Below, piece by piece: positions 47,733 through 56,501 of a stretch of DNA of 64,000 bases. How positions within the stretch are numbered: the stretch's first letter is position 1; each line of letters begins with the position of its first letter. The notes beneath the pieces were generated by a model. It ran no database searches, had not been told where the DNA came from, and saw only the letters and a list, made by a program, of their open reading frames with translations. A program made the translations under genes and the position numbers. Source of the DNA: Acidobacteria bacterium 28-9 (GTDB lineage: Bacteria > Acidobacteriota > Blastocatellia > Pyrinomonadales > Pyrinomonadaceae); assembly GCA_002050355.1 (NCBI GenBank), contig MWYY01000041.1, positions 1 through 64,000 on the forward strand, read 5' to 3'.

Positions 47733-47896
47733 TTTTGTCTGAATGCAGCAGAGCAATTGCTGAATAACAATAAAACACCGTCCGTACGCCAATTACTTGA
47801 ATGTGTTGAAACGCGCCGAGTTGAGTTTAGAGAATTGATAGATTTACTGGACTCGAAAACTTTCATTACCAACGTCAACACACCGGAAGATTACAT

Positions 47897-48022
47897 TTGC
47901 CAACAACCGTGACGGCAATTCGGAAATTTATGTGATGAACAATGACAGCAGCAATTAAGTCCGTCTGACAAACAATCTCGGCGCGGATAATTTTCCCTTT
48001 TGGTCGCCTGACGGAAGGAGAA
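47897..48022 (+). pseudogene. PD40/WD40-like propeller remnant
   Basis: The + frame reads FANNRDGNSEIYVMNNDSSN, an in-frame TAA, then VRLTNNLGADNFPFWSPDG. This is one TolB/PD40 blade with a nonsense codon, cut on both sides. Confidence 0.7.
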
Positions 48023-48241
48023 TCAGAGATTCCTCAACTTTTACCGTTAAAATCGTTAATGTCGTAGGTGGAATCTTTAATTGGTTAAGAGAGTTGGTGA
48101 AAAATCTTGTGCAACATTTGTGCAACAATTTATCTAAAACTATTAAAATTCTAGCAAACTAAAACAAACTTAATTGATAATGAAGTTTAATAAAATCAAA
48201 ATCTTACAGACTAAATCGAATTTAATAAATAAAATTTTGAA

Positions 48242-48285
48242 GACTGAAAATCCGCGTGTCGGCGGTTCGATCCCGTCCCTAACCA
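48242..48285 (+). pseudogene. tRNA-Phe(GAA) 3' fragment, probable attachment-site scar
   Basis: GACTGAAAATCCGC is the 3' part of the tRNA-Phe anticodon arm (loop CTGAAAA, anticodon GAA at 48246-48248). The variable loop GTGTC follows, then a T-arm (GGCGG, loop TTCGATC, CCGTC), the acceptor 3' strand CCTAACC and discriminator A at 48285. The 5' half is absent; upstream bases do not match. Exactly this 3' portion is what tyrosine-recombinase elements leave when integrating in tRNA genes. No intact tRNA-Phe is in the window. Confidence 0.85.
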
Positions 48286-48342
48286 GCATTAAATCAATAA
48301 TTTAAGGTATCTAACTTTATAATTTGCAACTTGGATTATTTA

Positions 48343-48834
48343 CTATTCGAGGAAATCGTTATGCATCTCTCGCGGCTCTAATTTATTACGCATTACAATT
48401 CGCGCACAGCCGTTCCAGCGAAGTATTGCGTCGTCGTTTCCGGCGGGACGAATCGCTTCAGCTTTATCAAACCAATTCATCGCTTGGCGGAAAAGCTCGT
48501 AAGCATTGGAGGAGGAAAGCGGCATGCCTCGGACGAGAACTGCTTTGGCGCGGCGCTCGTAGATAATTCCGGTGTAGTAAGTTCGCTCGTATTCGTCCTC
48601 GATGCGAGATAAATAATCTTGGGTTTGCGTATCGCCGACGGCATAATCTCTGGCAAAACGGTCGCTCATCGCCAAAACAAGCGTAACTAAAGCCTCTTGA
48701 CTGTTCGGCTCAATCTCTAAAATGTCGAGACAGATGCTCTCCGCCGCGCCCGACTCGTTAAGCAGGCGGTAATGTTTGGCGCGTTCCAAAGCCGCCGGGA
48801 CAGCTTCTTTGTGCAAAGATTTTAGTTCAAACAT
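48343..48834 (-). CDS. TPR-like helical protein, unknown
   Basis: The 163-residue soluble protein has TPR-like helices: AALERAKHYRLLNESGAAESICLDILEIEPNSQEAL (in essence) and YELFRQAMNWFDKAEAIRPAG. No catalytic motif. It starts 63 bp after the sdhB stop on the same strand and could be co-transcribed with the sdh genes; a role in SDH assembly is possible but not shown. Confidence 0.75.
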   Translation of the reverse strand: MFELKSLHKEAVPAALERAKHYRLLNESGAAESICLDILEIEPNSQEALVTLVLAMSDRFARDYAVGDTQTQDYLSRIEDEYERTYYTGIIYERRAKAVLVRGMPLSSSNAYELFRQAMNWFDKAEAIRPAGNDDAILRWNGCARIVMRNKLEPREMHNDFLE

Positions 48835-48896
48835 ATTTCAAATTTCAGTTTTCAAGTTTCAGGTTTTCGGTCAAACTCAAATGCTCAACTTGAAAC

Positions 48897-49643
48897 TTAT
48901 CTTTTCTTCCGAAACAGCTTTAGAAATCTCGTAATTGGGTCGTAAAACTCACCAACCACGCGCTCTTTTAATGGAATAATGGCATTGTCGGTAATCGTAA
49001 TTCCTTCGGGGCAAACCTTTGTGCAGCATTTTGTAATGTTGCATAAACCGATATTTGATTCGTCCTTTAAATCTCGAAGGCGGTCTTCGGTATCGAGCGG
49101 GTGCATCTCCAATGCCGCCGCGTAGACGAGAAATCTGGGACCGATAAATTCTTCGTGTTTATGATGGTCACGAAGGACGTGGCAAACGTCCTGACACAAA
49201 AAACATTCGATACATTTACGAAATTCCTGCACGCGGTCAATGTCTTCCTGCACCATTCGCCAAGTTCCGTCGGTCGCGTCGGGCGGGCGGGGTTTGAATT
49301 TTTTTATTTTTTCTTTAACGCGATAATTCCACGAAACGTCCGTCACCAAATCTTTTTTGAGCGGAAAGGCTTTCATCGGCTCGACGGTTATCGGCGCGTC
49401 CTGCGGCAACGTGTTCATTCTGGTCATACACATCAGCTTCGGATTGCCGTTGATTTCCGCCGAACACGAACCGCATTTGCCCGCTTTACAATTCCAGCGG
49501 CAAGCCAAATCGCCCGCCTGCTCGCCCTGAATTTGCAGAACCGCGTCAAGAACAACCATTCCGGGGGAGATTTCAGTATCGTAGGATTTAAATTCTCCGC
49601 CGCTACTGTCGCCACGCCAAATTTTGAACGTCGCTTTTGCCAT
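48897..49643 (-). CDS. sdhB: succinate dehydrogenase iron-sulfur subunit
   Basis: SdhB carries electrons from the flavoprotein to the quinone site. The 248-residue protein has the [2Fe-2S] cysteines in CRWNCKAGKCGSCSAE (about 43-58), with a further Cys at KLMC, and the [4Fe-4S]/[3Fe-4S] cysteines in CIECFLCQDVC (about 141-151) and CNITKCCTKVCPEGI. Gene order sdhC-sdhA-sdhB on the minus strand. Confidence 0.95.
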   Translation of the reverse strand: MAKATFKIWRGDSSGGEFKSYDTEISPGMVVLDAVLQIQGEQAGDLACRWNCKAGKCGSCSAEINGNPKLMCMTRMNTLPQDAPITVEPMKAFPLKKDLVTDVSWNYRVKEKIKKFKPRPPDATDGTWRMVQEDIDRVQEFRKCIECFLCQDVCHVLRDHHKHEEFIGPRFLVYAAALEMHPLDTEDRLRDLKDESNIGLCNITKCCTKVCPEGITITDNAIIPLKERVVGEFYDPITRFLKLFRKKR

Positions 49644-49673
49644 TTTACTTTTGCCTTCTATCTTTTTACTTCT

Positions 49674-51488
49674 TTAACCCATTTCCTCAATAATCTGTTT
49701 CAACTCGGCGGGCATTTCGAGAATCGTTACGCGCTCGATTTTCATTTCACCGCCCGCGTCTTTTTTGATTGTGAAATTCACTTTGCCGAATTCCGCGTCT
49801 TTCGCCGGATAATCGTCGCGGAATTGTCCGCCGCGACTTTCTTTGCGCTCGATGGCGGCAAGAGTAATCGCTTCGGAAACATTGAGCAAATTATGCAAAT
49901 CAAGCGCGGTGTGCCAGCTTGGATTAAAATCAATATTGCCGGTCGCTTTCACATTTTTGCTCCGTTTTCTAAGTTCTCTCACGCCGATTAAAGCCCGCTG
50001 CATTTCGTCTTCGGTGCGGACGATGCCGACCAAATCCTGCATCATTTCCTGTAACTCGTGTTGAATTTCAAACGGATTTTCGCCGGTTTGTTTTTCAAAA
50101 GGTTCTAATGCCCATTTAACTGTTTGCTCAATCTGCTCACTATTGATTTGTCCGAAATCATTTTCCTGCGCGAATTTTGCGGCGTATTCTCCGGCGCGTT
50201 TGCCGAACACTAGCAAATCGGAAAGCGAGTTTCCGCCTAGACGATTTGCGCCGTTGATTCCGGCGGCGCATTCGCCCGCTGCAAAAAGTCCCGCGACGGT
50301 CGAGGCTTGCGTGTCGGCATCAACGCGAATTCCGCCCATTATGTAATGCGTCGTCGGACCAACTTCCATCGGCTCGGTGGTGATGTCCAAATCCGCGAGT
50401 TGTTTGAACTGATGATACATACTCGGCAGTTTTTTCTTGATGTGTTCCGGCGCGTTAGAAATCTTTTCTTTTATCCAGGCGATGTCGAGATAAACGCCGC
50501 CGTTCGGCGTTCCGCGTCCGGCTTTGACTTCGCGGACGATGCACCGCGCAACATGGTCGCGTGTCAGAAGCTCCGGCGGGCGACGCGCATTTTTATCGCC
50601 CGTCACATAACGCCAGCCTTCTTCGGGCGTGTCGGAGGTTTGGTCTTTGTAGTTGGCGGGAATGTCGTCGAACATAAACCGGCGACCTTCGCTGTTTTTC
50701 AAAATTCCGCCTTCGCCCCGAACTCCTTCGGTCACGAGAATGCCGCGCACGCTCGGCGGATAAACCATTCCGGTCGGGTGAAATTGAATGAATTCCATAT
50801 CGAGCAATTCCGCGCCCGCGTCAAAGGCGAGCGAATGACCGTCGCCCGTTCCTTCCCAACTGTTGCTCGTGATTTTATAAGCGCGTCCGATTCCGCCGGT
50901 CGCTAAAATTACGGCTTTCGCTTTGAAAATACGAAATCTGCCGTGTTCGCGCTCGTAGGCAAATGCGCCGACAACTCTATCGCCGTCTTTCAACAAAGCA
51001 ATCACCGTAACTTCCATATAAACTTCGATACCTTGATGGATGCCGTGGTCTTGCAGCGTCCGAATCATCTCCAATCCGGTGCGGTCGCCGACGTGAGCCA
51101 GGCGTGGATATTTGTGTCCGCCGAAGTTTCGTTGGAGAATTCGCCCGTCTTTTGTTCTGTCAAAAACCGCGCCCCAAGCCTCTAATTCTCGAACACGGTC
51201 GGGTGCTTCTTTTGCGTGAAGTTCTGCCATTCGCCAGTTGTTAACGTATTGACCGCCGCGCATCGTGTCGGAAAAATGGACTTTCCAGTTGTCGCGGTCG
51301 TCAACGTTCGCCATCGCCGCTGCCATTCCTCCTTCAGCCATTACAGTATGCGCCTTTCCAAGCAGAGATTTACAGACCAATCCAACTGAAACACCCGCCG
51401 TTGACGCTTCGATAGCTGCCCGAAGTCCCGCGCCTCCCGCGCCGATGACAAGAACATCGTGTTCAAAAGTTTGATACTCAGCCGCCAT
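49674..51488 (-). CDS. sdhA: succinate dehydrogenase flavoprotein subunit
   Basis: SdhA oxidises succinate to fumarate at a covalent FAD. The 604-residue protein begins with VLVIGAGGAGLRAA (FAD-binding), followed by KAHTVMAEGG with the flavinylated histidine (H47), and has ...QFHPTGMVYPP and HYIMGGIRVD active-site blocks. The ATG at 51486-51488 overlaps the sdhC stop by one base (TAATG), which fixes the start; a longer in-frame extension runs inside sdhC and is rejected. Confidence 0.96.
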   Translation of the reverse strand: MAAEYQTFEHDVLVIGAGGAGLRAAIEASTAGVSVGLVCKSLLGKAHTVMAEGGMAAAMANVDDRDNWKVHFSDTMRGGQYVNNWRMAELHAKEAPDRVRELEAWGAVFDRTKDGRILQRNFGGHKYPRLAHVGDRTGLEMIRTLQDHGIHQGIEVYMEVTVIALLKDGDRVVGAFAYEREHGRFRIFKAKAVILATGGIGRAYKITSNSWEGTGDGHSLAFDAGAELLDMEFIQFHPTGMVYPPSVRGILVTEGVRGEGGILKNSEGRRFMFDDIPANYKDQTSDTPEEGWRYVTGDKNARRPPELLTRDHVARCIVREVKAGRGTPNGGVYLDIAWIKEKISNAPEHIKKKLPSMYHQFKQLADLDITTEPMEVGPTTHYIMGGIRVDADTQASTVAGLFAAGECAAGINGANRLGGNSLSDLLVFGKRAGEYAAKFAQENDFGQINSEQIEQTVKWALEPFEKQTGENPFEIQHELQEMMQDLVGIVRTEDEMQRALIGVRELRKRSKNVKATGNIDFNPSWHTALDLHNLLNVSEAITLAAIERKESRGGQFRDDYPAKDAEFGKVNFTIKKDAGGEMKIERVTILEMPAELKQIIEEMG

Positions 51489-52282
51489 TAAAAAATTCTC
51501 CAATCGTGCCAGATGCCCATCGAACAAAGCCGCACGTAAATGTCGGAGAACCCGACGACAAAAAGACTGCACCAAGCCCAGACCATATGCTGGCGGTTGA
51601 TGCACGAAACGCAATTGTAAGCCTTTTGGCGAACGGGATATTTTGAAAGTTCGTCGCATTTGCCCCCGACCAGATGGCGCAGTGAATGACAGCTAAACGT
51701 ATAACCGCCGAGAAAGAAAACGTTTGCCGTCAAAATAATCGTGCCGAGTCCGATGCCGAAACCGTCGTTAAACCAAAATGATTTCCAAGAGTCGTGCGCT
51801 AGAAAAATTAAAAATATCAATGCCAGATAAAGAAAATAGCGATGGACATTTTGCAGAATTAGCGGGAATTTGCGCTCGCCCCAATAAGAATTCCGGGGCT
51901 CGCCGACGGCGCACGCGGGCGGGTCAGCCCAAAACGCTTTGTAATACGCGCCGCGATAGTAATAACAGGTGAAACGAAAACCAGCAGGTGCCCAGAGAAT
52001 AAGCAGCGCGGGCGAAAACGGAAGCCAATCGGGAATCCAGGCGGGTTTTACGCCGAACATCGCGTGCGGCGAAGCACCGAAAAATTCCGGCGAATAAAAC
52101 GGCGAAAGATAATGCGCTCCGCCGCCTGCGTAAAAATAATGCTCGCCTTGAAATGCCGCCCAGGTCGAATAAACAACAAAAGCGGAAAGCCCTGAAAAAA
52201 CAAGTAAGGGATACGCCCACCACACTTCTTTTCGCATTGTTTGCCCGAACGAACGTTTTATAGGAAGACTTGCGGAAGACAT
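51488..52282 (-). CDS. sdhC: succinate dehydrogenase membrane subunit (single large anchor)
   Basis: The 264-residue protein has about five hydrophobic segments (PLLVFSGLSAFVVYSTW, FSPALLILWAPAGFRFTCYY, YFLYLALIFLIFLAH, IGLGTIILTANVFFLGGYTF, MVWAWCSLFVVGFSDIYVRL) with histidines suited to heme or quinone binding (NVHRYF, FSCHSLRHLVGG). It resembles the single-chain anchor of mycobacterial Sdh1 rather than the SdhC+SdhD pair. No sdhD is present. Cytochrome content is inferred. Confidence 0.85.
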   Translation of the reverse strand: MSSASLPIKRSFGQTMRKEVWWAYPLLVFSGLSAFVVYSTWAAFQGEHYFYAGGGAHYLSPFYSPEFFGASPHAMFGVKPAWIPDWLPFSPALLILWAPAGFRFTCYYYRGAYYKAFWADPPACAVGEPRNSYWGERKFPLILQNVHRYFLYLALIFLIFLAHDSWKSFWFNDGFGIGLGTIILTANVFFLGGYTFSCHSLRHLVGGKCDELSKYPVRQKAYNCVSCINRQHMVWAWCSLFVVGFSDIYVRLCSMGIWHDWRIF

Positions 52283-52416
52283 AATTTTTTACAGAAACCT
52301 CCAAACACATCGGGAATAAATTATGGCAATTGAATTTTATTTAGTTACTTAAATCTAAAAGATTATGAATCCAGAGATGTAATATGTCAATTATTTTATA
52401 AGTTGGCTCGAACGTA

Positions 52417-52436
52417 AGTCTACTTTTTAGTAGATT
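52417..52436. other. short hairpin in the sdhC upstream region
   Basis: AGTCTAC (52417-52423) pairs with GTAGATT (52430-52436), one G-T, followed on the + strand by T-rich sequence. A second 10-bp perfect inverted repeat, TTTGGTAGTT (52479-52488) with AACTACCAAA (52509-52518), lies downstream. No gene is seen in 52283-52552. Confidence 0.4.
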
Positions 52437-52552
52437 TATTTGATTTTTTCAAATGCAGTATTCGATTATATAACTCAATTTGGTAGTTGCGAAATGCTTG
52501 CGTTACGTAACTACCAAACTTAGATTACCCCAGATAAATTTCCGCGAAAGAA

Positions 52553-52861
52553 TTAATTTTTTGGATACATATTATCTAAAAATTCCTCGATATATTCGTT
52601 AATTGCGTCCAGTTCTTCCTGATTATCAACGGCAAGAAAAAAACGCTCTCTTAAATTTTCGAGTTTGGAAAATCTCGGATTGGTAAGAAAGGAAACGTTT
52701 TGGTGCCGATTTTCGGACAATACCCGGCAAATATTTTCCATTACAAACTCTTGGTCCTTTTCTCTGTTTCCCGAAAGCTTCAGCGAAGTGCAGATGCGTC
52801 TACAAACGTTAATTGCAGTACCATCGTGCTTAATTTCTAATTCATTGGGCAAATCGGACAT
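52553..52861 (-). CDS. small acidic protein, unknown
   Basis: The 102-residue protein is soluble and mostly helical, with two phrases LKLSGNREKDQEFVMENICR and AVDNQEELDAINEYIEEFLD. No known family is recognised. The codon pattern and length support a real gene. It is on its own, with the hairpin at 52479-52518 just downstream. Confidence 0.6.
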   Translation of the reverse strand: MSDLPNELEIKHDGTAINVCRRICTSLKLSGNREKDQEFVMENICRVLSENRHQNVSFLTNPRFSKLENLRERFFLAVDNQEELDAINEYIEEFLDNMYPKN

Positions 52862-53262
52862 TTTTGATTTTTATAAAATGTTGATGATGGGGAAGCAGCA
52901 AATCTTACGGAGGACGCTTCCCGTTCTGACTCTTTTCTTATTCATTAGTGCTTTTGCTTTCTTCTTCGCGGCTTACTTTTACAGGCGAAAAATAATCTTC
53001 GCAACAAGTAAGATGAAGCATCTTGTTTCATTCCGCCAGTATCACTAAACGTAAATAACTACCTAAGTAGAACTCTATTCGTCCTTCACCTTTTAATCGT
53101 TCTCCTTCGGCAAATACTGTTTCTTGAGAATTGAGACCCATCGAAGAGAGTTTTTGTCCAGTATTGAATAAACTAAAAATAATCTTTCAAACACCATCCG
53201 CACCATGTCGCCCAAAATTGAGCATCACAACCTTGTTTTTGCAATAATTACTTTGGGGCAGT
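52862..53262. other. spacer without a supported gene
   Basis: The 401 bp between the small acidic protein and the S9 peptidase hold one short + strand hydrophobic frame near 52881-53048, which I do not accept as a gene, and nothing else convincing. Confidence 0.5.
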
Positions 53263-55146
53263 TTAATTGCCTTTTAGATGCGTTTCAAAAAACTTGACGA
53301 TTGAAACCGCCGAGCGAATCCGGTTCGGCGTTTTTCGCCAGCCGTGTCCTTCGTCCGCGAATAAAACGTATTCCACCGGCACATTGCGCCGTTTCAGATT
53401 CTCGACTACTTGTTCAGCTTCGATGACCGGAACATTTGTGTCGTTCGCGCCGTGCAGCACGATGGTCGGAGCTTTGATGCGGTCAATACGATGAATCGGC
53501 GAAAGTTTGCGAAGCATCTCGGCTTCGGTTTCGGGATTGCCGTATTCGATTTTAGAGACTGCCGCCATCCACGGCTGCGTGTGTTTGAAGAATGTTTCAA
53601 AGTTCGTGATGCCGAAAAGATTTGCTCCGGCGGCGAAAAGTTCGGGATATTCGGTCAATCCCGCCATCACCATATAACCGCCGTAACTGCCGCCCATTAT
53701 GCCGATTCTTTTCGGGTCGGCGACTCCGCTTTTGACTACAAAATCAACCGTCGCCTTGATGTCTTTAACTCCGTTTTCGCGCAACGCGCCGTTGTCAAGA
53801 TTGACAAATTTCTTGCCGAAACCGGACGAGCCGCGCACGTTTGGCGCAAAGACCGCGATGCCGCGCATTAGCAACGCTTGATAAGTTGAATTGAAACCGG
53901 GGCGTTCTTGCCCTTCGGGTCCGCCGTGAAAACTCAACACAATCGGCATTGCACTTTTCGTGCCGTGCGGTTTGTAAAGCCAGCCGCTCAATTTCAAATT
54001 GTCGTGCGCCGCGTATTCGACGAGTTCCGGGCGCACCATTTTCGTCAAATCAACTCCAGCGTGCGGGCTGTCGGTTAGTCGTGTAAATTGCCGGCTTTTC
54101 AAGTCGAGCGTCCAAATGTCGGCGGGCGATAATGCGCCGGAAAGAACCATCGCAAGCCGTCCGCTGTCGTCGGTGAAATCAAAACCACCTACAATTTCGG
54201 CGGGCAGTTTCGGACCTGCCGTCATCCGATTATTCTTCAAATCGTAAAACGCGAGTTCGCTTCGTCCGGCGATGTTCCAAATCAAAACCATCATCGCGCC
54301 GTCGTTGCTCATCACTCCGCCCGACAATTCTCCGTCGTCTCTCGCGGCGACAACCTCAATCGCGCCAGGCTGTCCGTTCTCGTCAATTTTGACGCGCGCC
54401 AAGGCGAGCAAGTCGCGTTCTTTGTTTGAAGCGAAATAAATTGTTCGTCCGTCCGGCGTGAATTGCGCCCCGCCAAAGCTGCCTGGTCCCTCGTGCGGCG
54501 TGAGCAGCGCTTCTTTGCCGGTTGCGACATCAATTAAATAAAGATTGTTGTTGCCGCGATTGAGAAGGCGGCTGACAATTGCGCGGCGACCATCACGGCT
54601 GACATCGTTAATGCCGCCCGTGCCTTTGTTTTCGGCAACCATTCGCATCTCGCCCGTTTTTACGTCGAGCAAATACGAATCGGTCGAAGCCGGATTTCGC
54701 CGATTTGACGAGAAGAAAAGATGTTTTCCGTCGAATGTCCAATCGCCCAAAAAATTATTTTCCTTGCCGCCTTCAGTCAAACGCCGCATTTCGCTGCCGT
54801 CGGAACGAGAAATGTAGATCTGCTCATTCAAACCGCCGCCTGGAGCGACGTTAAAGGCAAGCCATTTGCCGTCGGGCGACCAAGTGACAAATCCCACGGG
54901 GTCATCAAAAGCCGTAACTAATTTTGGAAAGCCGCCGCTTGCTGGCATCGTCCAAACTTGCGGAATGCCGTTCAGGTTTGAAACAAAAGCAATCGTTTTT
55001 CCGTCAGGTGAAAAGCTGGGAGAATTGGCAGAGCCGATTTTTCCCATCAGCGCAACCGAACGCTCCAAGTCGTCTTGCGCGGACAAAGATTCAACGGATG
55101 AACCGAGCAAAACAAAGAGAAACAACGCAACAGCAAGAACTTTCAT
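53263..55146 (-). CDS. secreted S9-family peptidase (prolyl oligopeptidase/acylaminoacyl peptidase type)
   Basis: The 627-residue protein has a signal peptide (about 1-23), a TolB-like PD40 propeller (about 30-370; SPSFSPDGKTIAFVS, GPGSFGGAQFTPDGRTIYFAS) and a C-terminal alpha/beta hydrolase. The nucleophile is in GGSYGGYM (about 485-492), the Asp in GANDTNVP and the His in DEGHGW. It cleaves peptides in the periplasm. The Shine-Dalgarno AGGAGT lies about 10 nt from the ATG. Confidence 0.94.
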   Translation of the reverse strand: MKVLAVALFLFVLLGSSVESLSAQDDLERSVALMGKIGSANSPSFSPDGKTIAFVSNLNGIPQVWTMPASGGFPKLVTAFDDPVGFVTWSPDGKWLAFNVAPGGGLNEQIYISRSDGSEMRRLTEGGKENNFLGDWTFDGKHLFFSSNRRNPASTDSYLLDVKTGEMRMVAENKGTGGINDVSRDGRRAIVSRLLNRGNNNLYLIDVATGKEALLTPHEGPGSFGGAQFTPDGRTIYFASNKERDLLALARVKIDENGQPGAIEVVAARDDGELSGGVMSNDGAMMVLIWNIAGRSELAFYDLKNNRMTAGPKLPAEIVGGFDFTDDSGRLAMVLSGALSPADIWTLDLKSRQFTRLTDSPHAGVDLTKMVRPELVEYAAHDNLKLSGWLYKPHGTKSAMPIVLSFHGGPEGQERPGFNSTYQALLMRGIAVFAPNVRGSSGFGKKFVNLDNGALRENGVKDIKATVDFVVKSGVADPKRIGIMGGSYGGYMVMAGLTEYPELFAAGANLFGITNFETFFKHTQPWMAAVSKIEYGNPETEAEMLRKLSPIHRIDRIKAPTIVLHGANDTNVPVIEAEQVVENLKRRNVPVEYVLFADEGHGWRKTPNRIRSAVSIVKFFETHLKGN

Positions 55147-55239
55147 TTAAGTAACTCCTAATTTTTGGATTCAAGTAACAAAATAATGAAAAATTACGAA
55201 AACTTCAAATTGAAAAACGCTATCTAATTTCAGTTTTGA

Positions 55240-55343
55240 CGTTAAACCGCCCAAACAATTCGGACGCTTAAATTCAGCAGGAAACGCCGAATGGCGGAGT
55301 TGACGTGGGCAGAAACCGCCACCACACAAGCTAAAGTTTAACG
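55240..55343. repeat. nested inverted repeat beside the recombinase scar
   Basis: Three nested arm pairs are seen: CGTTAAAC (55240-55247) with GTTTAACG (55336-55343), GCCCA (55249-55253) with TGGGC (55306-55310), and ATTCGG (55258-55263) with CCGAAT (55287-55292). It could fold as an extended stem in single-stranded DNA or RNA. Function unknown. Confidence 0.5.
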
Positions 55344-55434
55344 GACAACGTGATAAGAAAGTCGCTTTTACCGCCTCGCGTCCATTGACTTGTTCGGCGG
55401 GGGGTTCCGGGTATAATGTCCAGCAAGTTTTCAA

Positions 55435-55680
55435 TTACCGATTGAAAGTGTGTAAAAGTCCTATCGGCATATTTAAACTGTTGGGCTGCCCCCATTGTTG
55501 AGCGGAGAAATTGTTAAAGTCGGGACTGTTCAGCCAGTAAAAAATCCTCTCCGACGGACGATAAACGGCGATGTCCTGTTTGCCGTCGCCGTTGTAGTCG
55601 CCGCAAACGGCTAAATCAGTGTCAGGACCTGCATTTCCGTAACCGAATTGACGAGCCACAAATTGATTGGAGCCGCAAGA
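55435..55680 (-). pseudogene. FG-GAP/VCBS repeat protein, C-terminal remnant
   Basis: The minus-strand frame reads NQFVARQFGYG, then DLAVCGDYNGDGKQDIAVYR with a calcium-binding FG-GAP loop, and ends GLLHTFNR, a usual end of these secreted propeller proteins. It resembles the tail of the giant protein at 56773. It is cut at about 55675-55685, where the recombinase fragment begins in the opposite direction. Confidence 0.75.
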
Positions 55681-56200
55681 AAGGTGTTATTTGCTCGCTT
55701 GTCCACCATTACTACAAGACGTAGCAACCATGATGCTCGAAACCGGTATGCGTTGCGGCGAAATTTACCGTGTCCGCCACTCGGAAGTGAATCTTGAAAA
55801 CAATTATTTGCTGGTAACAAAAGGTAAAACAAAATCAAGTGTCGGGCGCGTTTATCTATCGGATAAAGCGCGGCGCATCATCGAATCGAGAGTGAACAAA
55901 TTCAAAGGTGAAAATCTTTTTCCGGCGCAGGATGTGGATTTCTCCAAACCAACCAACAGCCTTGACCATAAACTCGCAAAAGTTATGAACGAATTAAAAT
56001 TTAATTTCCGGCTTTATGATTGCCGACATACCTTTGCGACGCGAGCCGTCGAGCAAGATATAAATCTTGTAACCTTGTCCGCAATGTTAGGACACAGCAG
56101 TTTAAGAATGGTGATGCGTTATGCACATCCATCCGAGAATGAGAAACAAAATACGGTAAAGTTGATGCAGAGTGCGAAAAGGAAAGCAAAAGCAGTCTAA
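55667..56200 (+). pseudogene. tyrosine recombinase/integrase, N-terminally truncated
   Basis: The frame keeps almost the whole catalytic domain: first Arg in ETGMRCGEIYRV, the beta-hairpin Lys in VTKGKTKSS, then RLYDCRHTFATR, LGHSSLRMVMRY and the nucleophile Tyr in MRYAHP. The HxxR box reads YDCR, so the first His is Tyr, as seen in some phage-type integrases. The core-binding SAM-like N-terminal domain is missing and the front runs into the FG-GAP fragment. An initiator ATG upstream of residue 1 is not credible. It is probably a relic. Confidence 0.75.
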
Positions 56201-56315
56201 TTTCGTATGAATAGCTACATTATTTAGATACAAGAACTAAAAAGAATCATCTTTCACTTTTTGCAAATTGTAAATAATAAACAACTTACGAAAGCAAATA
56301 AATGAGTCATTTATG

Positions 56316-56496
56316 ACTTGGTAAGACATAAACTGCTTATTATATTTAAGTTTGCTCGGTTTTACAGATGGTTATTTACTACATTTTAAAATGCCATTCT
56401 ATCATTTGATAACACTGAATCTAAACAGATAGCAGATGCATTTTAGAATACGAGAAAATTGCCGGAAATTAAAATACTTTTAGGCTGCTTTTGCTT
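56316..56496 (+). repeat. dnaX-upstream conserved module, copy B
   Basis: The copy is colinear with 36136-36316 at a constant offset of 20,180 bp and has roughly 60 percent identity by eye (not computed). It includes the dnaX-like start (ATGTCTTACCAAGTCAT on the minus strand), but no dnaX follows: the minus-strand frame diverges after MSYQVI. Conservation is strongest in the 17-bp end block, TTCTATCAT/GATAACACT, and the final CTGCTTTTGCTT. Confidence 0.7.
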
Positions 56497-56501
56497 GGTG
56501 A

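Larger units (their letters stand above)
47435..48341. other. spacer of gene fragments between tricorn and the TPR-like gene
   Basis: No intact gene is supported in these 907 bp. The stretch carries the DUF3471 remnant, an open frame of about 50 codons (47765-47914, LLECVETRRVEFRELIDLLD) that I do not recognise, a PD40 remnant and the tRNA-Phe 3' fragment. Confidence 0.6.

Noticed and set aside
51489-51659. N-terminal extension of SdhA to 51659
   Set aside because: It lies inside the sdhC coding sequence, has no SdhA similarity, and the TAATG overlap gives a normal start at 51488.
52881-53048. Small hydrophobic + strand frame as a gene
   Set aside because: It begins just outside the opposite-strand small gene, has no clear ribosome-binding site and no recognisable homology; it could be chance.
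55240-55343. Integron attC site, since GTTAAAC and GTTTAAC resemble core boxes
   Set aside because: The order is the reverse of attC (RYYYAAC must come first, GTTRRRY last), no cassette array or IntI is present, and the nearby recombinase is not IntI-like.
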